This document shows, one piece after another, positions 63,422 to 64,000 of a stretch of 64,000 nt of DNA. The stretch comes from Paenibacillaceae bacterium (GTDB lineage Bacteria > Bacillota > Bacilli > Paenibacillales > NBRC-103111), in the NCBI GenBank assembly GCA_029256185.1, contig JAQSYI010000006.1, forward strand, positions 1 through 64,000, written 5' to 3'. Within the stretch, counting starts at the first letter, position 1; the number at the start of each line of letters is the position of its first letter. Below the pieces are notes generated by a model. That model was not told where the DNA came from. It was given only the letters and a program-made list of their open reading frames with translations, and made no database searches. A program made the translations under genes and the position numbers.

Positions 63422-64000
63422 ATGAAAAAGAAAAATTTGGCTTGCCGGTTGCTCTCTGTGGTATTGGCAGCAGGCTTGCTGTTCCCTGCATCTTTGGGGG
63501 TTGCAGCGGGAAAGCCACAGCAAGCAGAAGCTCCCAAGTCTATTGCCGTTGCCGCAACGGAGGCTACAGCAAAGGGCCTGGCGGGGCATTGGGCGCGGGA
63601 GAGCATGGAGGCATGGGCAGCAAGAGGAATTTTGGAGGGATATGAGGATGGGGGCTTGCATCCTGATGAAGCCTTGACCCGTGCGGAATTTGCAGCTGTC
63701 ATGAACCGGGTGTTCGGATTCTATGCGGAATCGGAGCAGTCCTTTGCCGACGTGCATGCAGGGGATTGGTATGCCAAACCCCTCCGGATTGCCCGCCAAG
63801 CCGGTTATCTCCAGGGAGTTCCTGGGAACAAGGCGCTTCCTTCCGAGCCGGTCTCGCGGCAGGAAGCGGTTACGCTGCTGGCCCGCTTGTTCTCGCTAGA
63901 GGGGGAAGGGGGCATAACCGGATATGCGGATGATTCCCTAATAGCAGATTATGCCCGCAGCGGATTGAAAGCGCTGTCCGAATTTGTTGCAGGGTATGAG
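63422..64000 (+). CDS. SLH-domain surface protein, N-terminal part (runs off the window)
   Basis: 193 codons are visible from ATG 63422 (MKKKNLACRLLSVVLAAGLL), about 10 nt after AAGGAG. Residues 1-29 are a signal peptide (ending LGVAA). SLH motif 1 spans about 57-105 (LAGHWARESMEAWAARGILE, then LTRAEFAAVMNRVFGF), motif 2 about 111-160 (FADVHAGDWYAKPL, VSRQEAVTLLARLFSL), and motif 3 begins at about 170 (GYADDSLIADYARSGLKAL). Three SLH motifs bind the secondary cell-wall polymer, so this is a wall-anchored protein with N-terminal anchors, as in S-layer proteins. What follows the anchors is outside the window. Confidence 0.85.
   Translation, partial: MKKKNLACRLLSVVLAAGLLFPASLGVAAGKPQQAEAPKSIAVAATEATAKGLAGHWARESMEAWAARGILEGYEDGGLHPDEALTRAEFAAVMNRVFGFYAESEQSFADVHAGDWYAKPLRIARQAGYLQGVPGNKALPSEPVSRQEAVTLLARLFSLEGEGGITGYADDSLIADYARSGLKALSEFVAGYE

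Noticed and set aside
1..64000. tRNA, rRNA, insertion sequence or prophage genes
   Set aside because: I looked for transposase, integrase and structural RNA signatures on both strands and saw none.

Overview
The window looks like a chromosome segment of a Paenibacillus-type spore-forming Firmicute. The evidence is the dense carbohydrate-uptake gene sets built from LplB/LplC-like permeases and lipoprotein binding proteins, three membrane-spanning AraC-type sensors of the YesS kind, S-layer-homology (SLH) proteins, a SpoVB-like flippase, sporulation sigma-factor fragments, and strong GGAGG-type ribosome binding sites. This is inference from gene content; no rRNA or other phylogenetic marker is present.

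Layout. (1) 1-3,000 is a rearranged area: the 3' end of a sporulation sigma factor, a truncated methyltransferase, a stalk/ankyrin/WG-repeat protein, and a second, internally deleted sigma-factor remnant. A 121-bp direct repeat (38-158 and 2866-2986) brackets it. (2) 2,948-6,785 holds a cupin-AraC regulator divergent from an oxidoreductase and two TIM-barrel sugar isomerases. (3) 6,794-7,715 holds a toxin-antitoxin relic (intact small gene plus broken PIN toxin) between two copies of one terminator. (4) 7,880-26,325 is polysaccharide locus I: membrane AraC sensor, two permeases, binding lipoprotein, a lyase-like protein, a giant secreted beta-helix protein whose SLH anchor lies beyond two frameshifts, a beta-propeller hydrolase and two SGNH hydrolases. 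(5) 26,800-30,263 holds a SpoVB-like flippase, then an operator-controlled unit of an unknown 99-aa protein, a TetR regulator with a His-rich insert and a GNAT acetyltransferase. (6) 30,409-37,026 (minus strand) is a LacI-controlled intracellular sugar pathway: LacI, RraA-like protein, SDR dehydrogenase, GH2 hydrolase, mannonate dehydratase-like enzyme. (7) 37,756-63,244 holds loci II and III: AraC sensor, GH16 multidomain secreted enzyme, broken GH115, ABC importer, three cytoplasmic carbohydrate-active proteins, a second AraC sensor and a second ABC importer. (8) An SLH protein runs off the right end.

How it works together (inference). Secreted or surface-held enzymes (beta-helix protein, GH16) would cut an extracellular polysaccharide. 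Lipoproteins would capture oligosaccharides and three permease pairs import them, powered by a shared ATPase that is not encoded here. Cytoplasmic glycosidases, esterase-like proteins, isomerases and the GH2/UxuA-like branch would finish breakdown. The membrane AraC proteins, each beside an import set, probably sense extracellular sugar and switch on the neighbouring operons. Uronic-acid-bearing glycans are a reasonable guess (GH115 relic, UxuA-like enzyme), but the substrate cannot be read from sequence.

The most notable non-gene structures are a 23 x 9-bp minisatellite (40133-40339), four palindromes with an AAATTT-type core (37338-37534), a perfect 24-bp palindrome that may set SD spacing between two permease genes (47892-47915), compensating frameshifts inside cadherin-like repeats (21446-21910), and a LacI promoter/operator pair (35991-36019, 37047-37089).
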